DNA from: Bacillota bacterium
Lineage (GTDB): Bacteria; Bacillota; Sulfobacillia; DUSP01; JBFMCS01
Direction of reading: 5' to 3'
DNA: 32,361 nucleotides
Assembly: GCA_040754315.1 (NCBI GenBank)
Contig: JBFMCS010000005.1
Span: 1 to 32,361 of the forward strand
The notes under the pieces were generated by a model. It saw nothing but the letters and a program-made list of their open reading frames with translations, had not been told where the DNA came from and searched no databases. This document shows positions 8,149 to 15,905 of this stretch, piece by piece (position 1 is the stretch's first letter; each line of letters begins with the position of its first letter). Both the position numbers and the translations under genes were made by a program.

Positions 8149-9286
8149 GGTCTAGGGGATCCTCGATCCCCACAGAGAACCTTACCAGTGAAGGTGTAAT
8201 GCCCGCCAAGCGGCGTTCCTCCTCGGGCATGCCCCTGTGAACACAGACAACGGGCTGGGTTATGAGGGATTCCACGGATCCCAGGCTGACTGCGCGGGTA
8301 AATACCTTCACCCTGTCGATAAGGGCATCCACGCCAGGCTGTCCTCCCCTTATATCCGCGCTCAGCAGGCCGCCGTAGCCGGGGGCCATTTGCCGCTTAG
8401 CCAGCTGATGGCCGGGATCCTGGGGCAGGCCTGGGTAGTATACCCTCTGGATCCTTGGGTGATCCTGGAGGTACTCAGCCACCCGCTGGGCGTTGGAGTT
8501 GTGCTTTTCCATCCTCAGCCCGAGGGTCTTTAGTCCTCGTACCAGGAGCCATGCATCGAACCCGTTGATGGTGGCCCCCATCTTCCTGGCGAGGTCCAGG
8601 CAGTCGCTGATGTAGGCTCGGGAGCCCACCACTGCTCCTGCCACCACGTCACTGTGGCCGTTCAGGTACTTGGTGCAACTGTGAACCACAGCATCGGCGC
8701 CGAGGGCGAGCGGGCGCTGGTTGTAGGGTGAGGCAAGGGTGTTGTCCACGATGACTCGCACTCCCCTGGGGCGGGCAATCCGGGCCATGTCGGCGATATC
8801 ACATACCAACAGTGTGGGATTGCTGGGGGTCTCCAGGAGCAGCGCCCTGGTGTTGGGCCGTATCGCCGCCTCCACCTCAGCCGGGTCTAGAGTGTTCACC
8901 AGGGTGTACTCGATGGCAAGACGGGGGAACACCGAATGCAGCAGGTTGAAGGTGCCCCCGTAGGTGCCCCGCTGGCACAGCACGTGGTCTCCGGAGGTGG
9001 CCAGCGCAAGCAGGGCAACTGAGATTGCGGCTATGCCTGACGCCAGCACCAGCCCGGCCTCGCCCTCCTCAATGTGGGCGATCTTCTCCTCAGCCATAGC
9101 GGTGTTGGGATTGCCGTGGCGGGCGTAGATGAAGCCCGGGCCTTCGCTGGCCATGTGCCGTTCAAGACTGTCATTGTCCGGGAAGGCGAAGGTAGAAGAG
9201 GTGTAGATTGGAGGCACTACCGCTCCAGTGGCAGGGTCTGGTTTCTCGGCAGTATGAACCAGTCTGGTGTTGAACCCATCTGTCAA
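8117..9286 (-). CDS. Trans-sulfuration family PLP-dependent enzyme (cystathionine gamma-synthase/lyase-like)
   Basis: The 389 residues are typical of the Cys/Met metabolism PLP family (PF01053), which carries out beta/gamma elimination or replacement on sulfur amino acids. Visible features are YAR at 54-56 (phosphate contacts from the partner subunit), 'ETPSNPTL' near 152, cofactor D181 in DNT, and the Schiff-base lysine K206 in 'SCTKYLNGHSDVVAG'. The position that is cysteine in methionine gamma-lyase is G111 ('TYGGTF'), which favours cystathionine gamma-synthase or gamma-lyase, though exact specificity cannot be decided. The TTG start follows GGAGGGGAG. It lies 75 bp downstream of the FAD oxidoreductase gene on the same strand and is probably co-transcribed. 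No metA or metE homologue is adjacent. Confidence 0.9.
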   Translation of the reverse strand: MTDGFNTRLVHTAEKPDPATGAVVPPIYTSSTFAFPDNDSLERHMASEGPGFIYARHGNPNTAMAEEKIAHIEEGEAGLVLASGIAAISVALLALATSGDHVLCQRGTYGGTFNLLHSVFPRLAIEYTLVNTLDPAEVEAAIRPNTRALLLETPSNPTLLVCDIADMARIARPRGVRVIVDNTLASPYNQRPLALGADAVVHSCTKYLNGHSDVVAGAVVGSRAYISDCLDLARKMGATINGFDAWLLVRGLKTLGLRMEKHNSNAQRVAEYLQDHPRIQRVYYPGLPQDPGHQLAKRQMAPGYGGLLSADIRGGQPGVDALIDRVKVFTRAVSLGSVESLITQPVVCVHRGMPEEERRLAGITPSLVRFSVGIEDPLDLIADLEQALG

Positions 9287-9361
9287 GGCTTCTCCCCTCC
9301 AGTGTCTCGTCCTGGAGTCATCTTCTTCCCAAGACCCGTATCCCCTGCAAGGTCATCCCCT

Positions 9362-10642
9362 CTAGCGCAGGGGTTCTGAAAATACGCCCTGAACCCCTGA
9401 CTCCCTGACCCGGCGCTCTATCGTGTCAAGGTCAGTGGAGTACAGTCCCCGTTCCTTCATGGCATCAAAGAGGAAGGAACCTGAGAAGGTGTACTTCTTC
9501 CGGATCCCCTCCTCGGTTTCCATTTCACGCCCTACCATCCAGACAGCAAGGCCCACAGCAAGGCCTTGCGGGATCTTCAGCAGCTCCTCGCCGTAGGCCA
9601 GCCTCGCGGCGTTGTGGCCAGCCAGGCTTCCCGTGGCGATGGCCTCAGTGTGCCCGACGTATGGGCCGCACTTCTCTCCTGCACAAAAGAGGTTTGCAAG
9701 ACCCTCGACCCGCAAGGTGCTGTCACGGGGGGCCATGCTGAAGTAGCGCATGGAGTTTCCTCGACCCGCCGCGTAGGGGTCTTCGTACCGGGCATTCTCC
9801 AGGCCTGGCACGCTCCTGAGGAACTCCAGGGGGAAGTAGCTGGTCATCATCTTGGCGTGGCCAGTATCCAGGAGAACCAGGTTGTCGGAGAACTCCGGGA
9901 GGGCATACTGCTGGCATGCCTTCATGGGAAGTTTCTCTTCCGCCCGCAGGTGGCGTGGGAGGGCCAAGACCCACACGCCCCGGTCGTCCAGGACCTGCCG
10001 GACCTCCGTGGACAGCGAGTCCTTCAAGAGCTTGCACGAGCCGCTCATTGAACCCAGGGTGCCCTTGGATGTGATGCCCACCCTCTCGGGCACACCAGCC
10101 TTGGCGGCCAGGCTCACCCTGGGGCCAAAGGCTGGGCACCTGAGGATGCACATGACACACCCGTGGCCGTAGCGAAGGCAGTTGCCCTGGGGGCCAGCCG
10201 TTCCTGTTGTCTCGACGAAGGCGTCCCCTGGAAACTCCCGGCCCCCCTCAGCCACCACTGCCTCCAGGTGCCCGCCAGACCGCCGGAGGTCTACCGCCCG
10301 GGTCTCCAGGAAAACCTCGACTCCGGCGCTTGTAAGGAGGGCGCGCACGCCCGGCTCCACCAGGCTGACATCGTACAGCGTGGCATGGTTGTGACCGGGA
10401 AACCTGACTTCCCGGTGCCGCGCTACGGAATCCGTGAGGTCAATCAGCTCGGGCGCTCCAAGGCACCGCAGCTCCTCCGCCGCCGTGAAACGCCCGTTAT
10501 TGCGCATAATACCTCCAACCAGCCCCGTGCCCAGGAGCTGATCTGTCTTTTCTAGGAGCGCCACCCTGGCTCCCATCTTTCGTGCGGCCAGGCTAGCGGC
10601 ACAGCCTGCCCAGCCCCCTCCTGCCACCACAACGTCGGGCAA
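9362..10642 (-). CDS. FAD-dependent oxidoreductase with a cysteine cluster
   Basis: About 426 residues, soluble. The N-terminus is a Rossmann dinucleotide fold (VVVAGGGWAGCAASLAAR, then the acidic 'ALLEK'). Near the C-terminus is a second FAD contact, 'LFCAGEKCGPYVGHTEAIAT', similar in style to GidA/TrmFO and FAD_oxidored (PF12831) proteins. A central cluster 'CLRYGHGCVMCILRC' puts four cysteines within 15 residues and could bind an iron-sulfur cluster or act in thiol redox chemistry. I prefer the TTG at 10642, because GGGAGGAG lies just upstream; the ATG at 10660 would place that site inside the coding region. The substrate is unknown. Downstream is the trans-sulfuration enzyme; upstream is an AT-rich possible operator. 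Confidence 0.85.
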   Translation of the reverse strand: MPDVVVAGGGWAGCAASLAARKMGARVALLEKTDQLLGTGLVGGIMRNNGRFTAAEELRCLGAPELIDLTDSVARHREVRFPGHNHATLYDVSLVEPGVRALLTSAGVEVFLETRAVDLRRSGGHLEAVVAEGGREFPGDAFVETTGTAGPQGNCLRYGHGCVMCILRCPAFGPRVSLAAKAGVPERVGITSKGTLGSMSGSCKLLKDSLSTEVRQVLDDRGVWVLALPRHLRAEEKLPMKACQQYALPEFSDNLVLLDTGHAKMMTSYFPLEFLRSVPGLENARYEDPYAAGRGNSMRYFSMAPRDSTLRVEGLANLFCAGEKCGPYVGHTEAIATGSLAGHNAARLAYGEELLKIPQGLAVGLAVWMVGREMETEEGIRKKYTFSGSFLFDAMKERGLYSTDLDTIERRVRESGVQGVFSEPLR

Positions 10643-10689
10643 TGTGGCTCCTCCCTTCATGGGCCCCTGGGCGTCGCTGGCCCGAGTTA

Positions 10690-10721
10690 CCTGCCCATAT
10701 ATAGTAATATAATAAGGCAGG
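10690..10721 (-). promoter_or_regulatory. AT-rich promoter/operator region for the FAD–PLP genes
   Basis: A 20-bp block made almost only of A and T (10696-10715, minus strand reading TTATTATATTACTATATAT) is framed by the inverted repeat CCTGCC/GGCAGG. In such GC-rich DNA this is striking. It lies just upstream of the FAD gene and downstream of a terminator, as expected for a promoter with an operator. No clear -35 box is seen. Confidence 0.4.
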
Positions 10722-10761
10722 GACTCCGGATTTGTTCATGTCTCCCGGCAGCCCCTGGTGG

Positions 10762-10783
10762 AAAAAGGGAAGGCAGGTTCCCT
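10762..10783 (-). terminator. Probable intrinsic terminator after the ATC-hydrolase-like gene
   Basis: On the minus strand AGGGAA, a 6-nt loop and TTCCCT are followed by a run of T. The stem begins at the stop codon of the gene ending at 10782. The stem is short at 6 bp, so efficiency is uncertain. It would separate the 12584-10782 unit from the FAD–PLP unit. Confidence 0.45.
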
Positions 10784-11285
10784 AGGCGGAACTCCCTGGC
10801 TCCTCAATCCTCATGACGCACCACTCGTCCCCGTCCAGCACGTTCCTGGGGTGCGAGCACTGGATTCCCTCTTTGTACGCTGAGTACTTGGAGGGGTCCA
10901 CGAGGCAGTAGAGCCTGCCCAGGCTGGCGCAACCCTGGGCTATCCAGTACTGTGCCAGCGGGCACCGGCTAATCTTCACCTCCCGGATCCCCGGCTCGTC
11001 CCGGGTGACCTCCAGGCTCCAACCCACCGATGGGAGGTCCTTGCCGAGGGCATAGTTGGCGATACTCAGATCCTCACCCATACTCCCTACCTTGGAGCGG
11101 ACCTTCGTGCCGCATTCCTGCCCGTAGGCTGTGACTGCCTGGGATACCAGGGCCCTTCCCCGCTCCTCTCCCAGCTCATCCACGATTGCCTGGGCGAAGT
11201 GGCGGTATAGCATGGCCAGGCGCTCCGCCAGGATTTCCACGTCCCTCTCATGCTCTGGCGATACAGTCGGGCTCACAGGTTTCAC
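10782..11285 (-). CDS. L-2-amino-thiazoline-4-carboxylic acid hydrolase-like protein
   Basis: A 167-residue protein of the ATC_hydrolase type (PF14196), named for the Pseudomonas enzyme that opens the thiazoline ring on the way to L-cysteine. The family signature lies in the C-terminal half: 'RCPLAQYW', 'CASLGRLYCLVDPSKY', 'IQCSHPRNVLDGDEWCVM', with several conserved cysteines and a Cys-Ser-His. Most family members in anaerobes are uncharacterised, so thiazoline hydrolysis should not be taken as given. The GTG start at 11285 follows AGGGG closely; a GTG at 11276 has better spacing to the same site. It begins 36 bp after the unrecognised gene upstream and is surely co-transcribed with it. A sulfur-amino-acid enzyme lies two genes downstream, which fits a thiol-related role. 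Confidence 0.75.
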   Translation of the reverse strand: MKPVSPTVSPEHERDVEILAERLAMLYRHFAQAIVDELGEERGRALVSQAVTAYGQECGTKVRSKVGSMGEDLSIANYALGKDLPSVGWSLEVTRDEPGIREVKISRCPLAQYWIAQGCASLGRLYCLVDPSKYSAYKEGIQCSHPRNVLDGDEWCVMRIEEPGSSA

Positions 11286-11321
11286 CCCTCAGGTGATGTG
11301 CCGTTCCCAGGTGCCCCTGGT

Positions 11322-12584
11322 CTAGCGCCGGTGCAGCCTCCTGGCGCCTACGAAAGAGAGGCCGCGCTCGGTGAGTGCCCTGGCAGTCCGGTTCACAGCA
11401 TCATGCTTATCCAGGTAGTTGATGAGCATCCTCTCCATGTCGCCGCCCTGGACTATTTCATCCTTGAACCGGAAGTAATCAAGGATGTCCGAGGGGTGTT
11501 CCCGGGTGGCTTCCACCTCGGGATCGCCCCCTTCATGCTTGGCAGAGATGTTGGGCACCTCCCGGGCCACATCAAGAAGCTCATCCCTGCGGTTGTAGGG
11601 CTGGCGTACGATGCTCTTGGCCGTCTCGGTGATGTGGTGCTCGATGCGGACCTGGTCCTCCAGGTCGAGCCTTCTCCTTATCTCCGAGCTCAGGCGGATC
11701 GTACTGTTGTCAACTGAATTGCTCAGGTTGAACCCCTCCAGGGGGGTTGAGCCATCCTCGCGGCCCAGGAGCCGGGCCATCATGAGCGTCCAGAGCACTG
11801 AGTAGGGATTGTCGTTCCCCATGAATACGGAGATCTTGAACTTCACATCGATGCCCAGCCTGTACAGCATGTACCCCAGGAGCACGGTTCCAGGGTTGAT
11901 GTTTAGAACCTGGTCAATGCCGTACTGGGTGTAGTAATAAAGGTACTCGTCTACCCACGCCAGGGCATGGTCGTTGGGCTGGCCCACCCCACCGAAGTAG
12001 CCGGTGATGCACTCGGGGCCCCCCAGGTGGAGGTTAGAGCCGTCAGTACCCCGGGTATCCAGTGTCTCAACGTAACTGGCGCCGATGATCTGCATAGCTG
12101 CGGCCACCGCCAGGGTGTCTCCATCATCCCGTTCCTGCTCCCGCATCTTGCGAACGCGAATGTACCTGCCTGGCATGATCTCCTGGGCGTCGATGGCCCT
12201 CTGGGCCTCAGCGATGAGCCAGGGGAAGTACTGCAGGGCGCTGATCTCAAGGGTGACGGCCTTCCCCTCGTCAAAGCACATGGCGGGGTTCTCCCGGCCC
12301 AGCACCCCCTGGCGGTAGTCGCCGATGCTCACGAAGGCCCCCCGGTCCCTTTCCGCCGCCAGCCATTGCAGGTCCCTTAGATAGGGGGAACCCATGTTGG
12401 TGAGGCGCTGGAGAAGATTGGGAAGGTTCCGGGCCTCCCGGGCCCGGGCGTTGATCTGTTCAGGGGTTCCATGCTTCGCTACCACCCGGAGAACATCGCT
12501 TACCAGCGGGTTACAGGGGTCCTGGAGGAAGCTATTGATGTCGCTAATGGCCTTTGTGTCTAGGCTAATCTGACCTGTGGGCAT
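11322..12584 (-). CDS. Conserved-looking protein of unknown function, first gene of the minus-strand operon
   Basis: I do not recognise the family. The chosen start (ATG at 12584, after AAGGAG) gives 420 residues; an in-frame ATG at 12623 has no usable ribosome binding site. The protein is soluble, with no signal peptide, membrane segment or cysteine cluster. The middle looks like an alpha/beta barrel: alternating strands and helices with 'GASYVETLDTRGTDGSNLHL', 'GGPECITGYFGGVGQ', 'GIDQVLNINPGTVLLGYML' and 'KFKISVFMGNDNPYSVL'. Aspartates, asparagines and histidines cluster at strand ends, as in barrel active sites. The C-terminal quarter is helical and charged. It overlaps no neighbour and is followed at 36 bp by the ATC-hydrolase-like gene, suggesting a shared pathway. 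An enzyme is likely; the reaction is unknown. Confidence 0.75.
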   Translation of the reverse strand: MPTGQISLDTKAISDINSFLQDPCNPLVSDVLRVVAKHGTPEQINARAREARNLPNLLQRLTNMGSPYLRDLQWLAAERDRGAFVSIGDYRQGVLGRENPAMCFDEGKAVTLEISALQYFPWLIAEAQRAIDAQEIMPGRYIRVRKMREQERDDGDTLAVAAAMQIIGASYVETLDTRGTDGSNLHLGGPECITGYFGGVGQPNDHALAWVDEYLYYYTQYGIDQVLNINPGTVLLGYMLYRLGIDVKFKISVFMGNDNPYSVLWTLMMARLLGREDGSTPLEGFNLSNSVDNSTIRLSSEIRRRLDLEDQVRIEHHITETAKSIVRQPYNRRDELLDVAREVPNISAKHEGGDPEVEATREHPSDILDYFRFKDEIVQGGDMERMLINYLDKHDAVNRTARALTERGLSFVGARRLHRR

Positions 12585-12724
12585 GATCCAACTCTCCTTC
12601 GGCAGTATTCGTCCCAAGTTCATCGACTCCCAGGACTATTACGTCTCAGGGCCCCTATCCTCCTGCCAGTGCCGGGCGGTTTTACTGTGTGGGGTGCCAC
12701 TACCCGAACACCCACGCCGGGGTG

Positions 12725-12730
12725 TATAAT
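12725..12730 (+). promoter_or_regulatory. Possible -10 box for the antiporter gene
   Basis: A perfect TATAAT lies about 48 bp upstream of the ATG at 12779, in the divergent gap between the minus-strand operon and this gene. No good TTGACA-like box is found 16-18 bp upstream, so only the -10 half is supported. Confidence 0.35.
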
Positions 12731-12778
12731 CAACCTGGAGCCGGACAAGCCCGAAGCCATACCAGAAGGGGGTCACCA

Positions 12779-13732
12779 ATGCTCTCGCTTGACCTTGCCC
12801 TGTTCGCGGTTGGGGTCATAGTCGTGATCAAAGGGGCGGACTACTTCACGGATGGAGCCATCTGTCTTGCCAGGGTGACCGGTATCTCGGAGGTTATCAT
12901 CGGCGCCACCGTGGTAAGCTTGGCCACGACCCTCCCGGAGTTCTCCGTGTCCACGTACGCTGCCCTGAAGGGCCACACCGACATGGCCGCCGGCAACGCC
13001 CTGGGTTCCGTGTTGTTCAACACAGGACTCATATTCGGCGGTAGCGTCCTGGCCAGGGGTTTCCTCACGGACCGGAGGCTTTTTAGGCAAGAGGGTGGGT
13101 TCATGCTGGGCGCGGCAGTGCTTACCCTGGCCATGGGGCTGGACGGTACGATTACCAGGGGGGAGGGCGGGATCTTACTGGCTGTGTTCGTCCTGTACAT
13201 GGCGGTGGCCACCTTCAATGCCGTGGCCCAGAGTCGTGCCTCGGAGGTAGCAGCTGGGGATGACAGCTGGGCCAAGCCCGCGCTGCGCGGGAGCACAGGG
13301 CTCTTTGTCTTGGGGGGACTCATGGTGGCGTTTGGCAGCCGTCTCCTGGTTAATTCGGGGATTAGCATAGCCGTTACCCTGGGCGTGTCCGAGATGTTCC
13401 TGGGTCTTACCCTTGTCGCTGCGGGTACGTCCCTCCCGGAGCTGGTCACGGCTGTGGTGGCCCTGGCAAAGGGGCACCAGGCTCTCTCGGTAGGCAACAT
13501 ATTGGGGGCGAACTTCTTGAACCTTACGTGGGTCATGGGAATGGCCGCGGTCGTCCGGGGGGTTCCCTTCTCCACCGTCACTACTGGTCTTGATCTCCCG
13601 GCCGTGCTTGTCTCCTTGGTGATGTTGCTTTGGTTTGCCAGGACCACTGAGAGGTTGGACAGGTGGGAGGGCGGGGTTCTCCTTGGCACCTATGTGCTGT
13701 ATGTGGCCTACAGGGGCATTTCCCTCCTGTGA
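12779..13732 (+). CDS. Ca2+/Na+ antiporter family membrane protein (YrbG type)
   Basis: A 317-residue inner-membrane protein with about ten hydrophobic segments and two inverted halves, as in the sodium/calcium exchanger family (PF01699). Each half carries an alpha-repeat: 'ATVVSLATTLPEFSVSTYAA' in the first and 'LVAAGTSLPELVTAVVALAKGH' followed by 'SVGNILGANFLNL' in the second. The acidic residues in 'LPE' coordinate the cation. It exchanges cations across the cytoplasmic membrane; ion preference cannot be read. The ATG at 12779 is chosen because AAGGGGG lies at good spacing and the first membrane helix starts at once; the frame upstream to 12689 has no membrane or family sequence. A ruined homologue lies at 6993-7730. 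Confidence 0.9.
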   Translation: MLSLDLALFAVGVIVVIKGADYFTDGAICLARVTGISEVIIGATVVSLATTLPEFSVSTYAALKGHTDMAAGNALGSVLFNTGLIFGGSVLARGFLTDRRLFRQEGGFMLGAAVLTLAMGLDGTITRGEGGILLAVFVLYMAVATFNAVAQSRASEVAAGDDSWAKPALRGSTGLFVLGGLMVAFGSRLLVNSGISIAVTLGVSEMFLGLTLVAAGTSLPELVTAVVALAKGHQALSVGNILGANFLNLTWVMGMAAVVRGVPFSTVTTGLDLPAVLVSLVMLLWFARTTERLDRWEGGVLLGTYVLYVAYRGISLL

Positions 13733-13805
13733 TCAGGTCGCCCGGGATCTGTGGAGGGAAAACCGCCTCCCGGAGAGCGCCGTGAAAGAGGAGGCAACGT
13801 TCAAG

Positions 13806-14417
13806 GTGAGCCTGCGCAAAGCAGCTCCCTGCTGACCTTAATGGTATCGAGGCCAAAATGCAGGTTCCCACGGGTCGAACCGCGGTTTTGCACGACCCCG
13901 CGACTCATGGAAATTGTGAGAGGGCAGGCCTGGGGGTGTTTCACACGGGAAAGGGAGAACCCTGTGGGACACCTGAACTGGGTACACCAGGAAGCAAGTA
14001 CCCGAGGCTAAGTCCAGGGAGGAGACACCTTCCATCAAGAGTGGCCTGGAACTGGAGAAGAGAGCCTCAAAGCGTGGGCACTCCGGTATGAGCAGGTAAT
14101 TTGCCTCCGCGGGACCTCCTGCGACCCCAATGTGCCGGCGAAGCACCTGCCATGATAGAAGAGAGATCACTCAAAAAGCGGTAATGCTGCCCAAAAAGCC
14201 GTGACAAGGCTAGCCTGCCAGCGGAAAAGCTGTAGAGAGTGACGGATCGCCAAGATGAAAGAACTGATAGCAAGGGGGAAGCCGGTACGACTTGGGCTTC
14301 CCCCTGTATGTGGTCATGCGCGATGGATCCGAGCCGCCTGGCACGGTCCCGCAGGCAGTGCCGTCTTTGGGGAAGGGGAGGATGAGACTACAGGCCCGGG
14401 AGCACTGGAATCCCTAC
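13806..14417 (+). ncRNA. Possible ORF-less, damaged group II intron
   Basis: No gene is readable here, yet the strand is rich in stems: ACTGGAG pairs with CTCCGGT (about 14050-14096), GCAGGT with ACCTcCTGC (about 14092-14121), and an 11-bp perfect hairpin lies at 14273-14305. The text resembles my recollection of group II intron domain I (a stretch around 13978-14026 with 'GAAGCAAGTACCCGAGGCTA'), then 'GCGGAAAAGCTGTAGAGAGT' as found just before domain IV. The 14273 hairpin would replace the usual reverse-transcriptase ORF. Downstream, GAGCCG at 14331 and 'GCCGTCTTTGGGGAAGGGG' at about 14360 resemble a broken domain V and the start of VI. The usual GTGCG 5' end and an intact 34-nt domain V are not seen. 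Boundaries are guesses. Confidence 0.42.
14273..14305 (+). repeat. Perfect 11-bp inverted repeat
   Basis: AGGGGGAAGCC (14273-14283) pairs exactly with GGCTTCCCCCT (14295-14305) across an 11-nt loop. No T-run follows, so it is not a standard terminator. It would be the shortened domain IV if the surrounding region is a group II intron. Confidence 0.7.
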
Positions 14418-14628
14418 GGAAATCCCAGAGGGGCGGCGCTGCCGGGTGTGGTGGCGGCTCCCTCATTGGAGGAGATTCAAATCCTGGGATTGGCTGGCGG
14501 TTCCAGGAAACGACCTCCTGGCCCCTGGGGCAGGGAATGGATCCTGACTGCCTGGAAAGGCCCAGCGAAAGGAAAGGCAGGACTTTTGGAGAACATACAA
14601 ACACACCGAAGAGCGGGGAGGGGCGTGG

Positions 14629-15393
14629 ATGGCCCCGGAGCGGCTCCAGAACGTCCTTAGTGGCGCAGGTTTGGCCTCCCGGCGACGAGCTGCCGCCATA
14701 ATCCGGGAGGGCCGGGTGGCAGTAAATGGCATCACCGTCAGCGAGCCCGGGTACCGGGTTGAGGGTGGGGACGTAGTCACCCTGGATGGCGAACCGGTTG
14801 GAGCCAGGGAAAACACCATATACCTTCTTCTGCACAAGCCGGTGGGCTACGTCAGCACAGTCCGGGACCCGCAGGGACGGAAGACGGTGATGGACCTGGT
14901 TTTTGGGGTGTCCCAGCGGGTCTATCCTGTGGGCCGGCTTGACCTTGACTCCTCAGGGCTCATTCTCATGACCAACGATGGTGACCTCGCGGCCAGTCTT
15001 GCTCACCCCAGGTACCAGGTGAGCAAGACCTACAGGGTGCGAGTCATTGGCGTGCCGTCGTCCCGGGCTCTGGCCTGCCTCAGGGAGGGCGTGTCCCTGG
15101 AGGATGGCGTCACCGCACCCGCCGAGATCCGCCTTGCCGGCCGCTGGGCCAAAGGGGCCGAGATGGAGTTCGTTCTGCGGGAGGGGAAGAAACGCCAAGT
15201 GAGACGCATGTGCCAGGCTGTGGGACACCCGGTCTCAGCGCTGTGCCGCACAGCCCTGGGCCCCCTGGAGCTGGGGGACCTGGCGCCGGGAGCCTGGCGG
15301 CCGTTAGGACCGGCAGAGATCAGGGCGCTGAAACAGGCGCCAAGGAGGTGGAGAAGTGAGAGAGGCCCTGGTGGTCGTGGACATGCTCGCTGA
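14629..15393 (+). CDS. rluB: RsuA/RluB-family 23S/16S rRNA pseudouridine synthase
   Basis: A 254-residue enzyme that isomerises a specific uridine of ribosomal RNA to pseudouridine. An S4 RNA-binding domain covers residues 3-50 ('RLQNVLSGAGLASRRRAAAII'-type start and the 'GRVAVNG' turn). The catalytic domain has 'LLLHKPVGYVST' and the active-site aspartate D105 in GRLDLDSSGLILMTNDG. A late 'EGKKRQVRRMCQAVGHPV' motif is diagnostic of the RsuA/RluB/RluE/RluF branch. RluB is the likeliest member because Clostridia usually carry it near cmk, but RsuA cannot be excluded. The ATG follows GGGGAGGGG. Its last 38 bp overlap the nicotinamidase gene, so the two are probably translationally linked. The C-terminal tail is arginine- and glycine-rich. 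Confidence 0.9.
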   Translation: MAPERLQNVLSGAGLASRRRAAAIIREGRVAVNGITVSEPGYRVEGGDVVTLDGEPVGARENTIYLLLHKPVGYVSTVRDPQGRKTVMDLVFGVSQRVYPVGRLDLDSSGLILMTNDGDLAASLAHPRYQVSKTYRVRVIGVPSSRALACLREGVSLEDGVTAPAEIRLAGRWAKGAEMEFVLREGKKRQVRRMCQAVGHPVSALCRTALGPLELGDLAPGAWRPLGPAEIRALKQAPRRWRSERGPGGRGHAR

Positions 15394-15883
15394 TTTTTTG
15401 GATCCCACAGGCACTCTGTACTGTGGAGACGCGGCCAGGGGCATCATCCCAGCGGTCCACGAGGCCGTGGAGAAGGCCCGGGCGCGGGGCATACCTGTGC
15501 TTTATGTGGCGGACACCCATGATCCGGATGACCCGGAGTTCCAGGTGTTCCCGCCCCACTGTGTTGCCGGGACTTGGGGATCCGGGGTCATACCCGAGAT
15601 ACTCCCCCAAGAGGGCGAACCCGTTATAGCAAAGAGGCGCTTCAGCGGTTTCTACGGGACCGACCTGGACCTCCGTCTCCGGGAGAGGGGCATCGACTCC
15701 CTGGTGCTTGTGGGAGTCTGCACCAACATATGTGTGCTGTATACAGCCGCGGATGCCCGCATGCGCAACTATGGCGTCACAGTGCCCAGGGATTCCGTGG
15801 CCTCCTTTGACCCGGAGGCAGGGGGGTTTGCCCTGGGGCAGATGGAGAAGGTCCTAGGTGTCCAGGTGGTATCCTCCTGGTGA
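15356..15883 (+). CDS. pncA: Nicotinamidase-like cysteine hydrolase (isochorismatase superfamily)
   Basis: A 175-residue single-domain hydrolase, the normal size. The catalytic triad is visible: D9 in 'VVVDMLADF', K93 in 'IAKRRFSGF' and C126 in 'GVCTNICVLYTAADA'. A metal-binding pattern follows strand three ('ADTHDPDDPEF', then 'FPPHC'), as in nicotinamidases that convert nicotinamide to nicotinate. The GTG start at 15356 is preceded by AAGGAGG and lies inside the end of the pseudouridine synthase gene. The next gene, 22 bp on, is nicotinate phosphoribosyltransferase, which uses nicotinate directly. That pairing makes nicotinamidase far likelier than other isochorismatase-family activities. 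Confidence 0.85.
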   Translation: MREALVVVDMLADFLDPTGTLYCGDAARGIIPAVHEAVEKARARGIPVLYVADTHDPDDPEFQVFPPHCVAGTWGSGVIPEILPQEGEPVIAKRRFSGFYGTDLDLRLRERGIDSLVLVGVCTNICVLYTAADARMRNYGVTVPRDSVASFDPEAGGFALGQMEKVLGVQVVSSW

Positions 15884-15905
15884 GCGCGACTGAAAGAGGG
15901 GTGAC

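Noticed and set aside
8117-9286. Assignment as methionine gamma-lyase
   Set aside because: The cysteine typical of that enzyme is glycine here (TYGGTF).
12689-12778. Earlier start for the antiporter
   Set aside because: It would run through the -10 box and the ribosome binding site and adds 30 residues without family similarity.
12841-13689. 282-residue minus-strand open frame
   Set aside because: Antisense to the intact antiporter. Its low-complexity Ser/Thr/Pro/Arg content reflects the complement of membrane-protein codons.
14273-14305. Strong hairpin considered as a terminator for the antiporter
   Set aside because: It lies more than 500 bp past the stop codon and lacks a T-run.
14476-14490. 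GATTCAAATCC, like a tRNA T-arm
   Set aside because: The closing pair of the T-stem is mismatched, and no acceptor, D or anticodon arm can be drawn around it.
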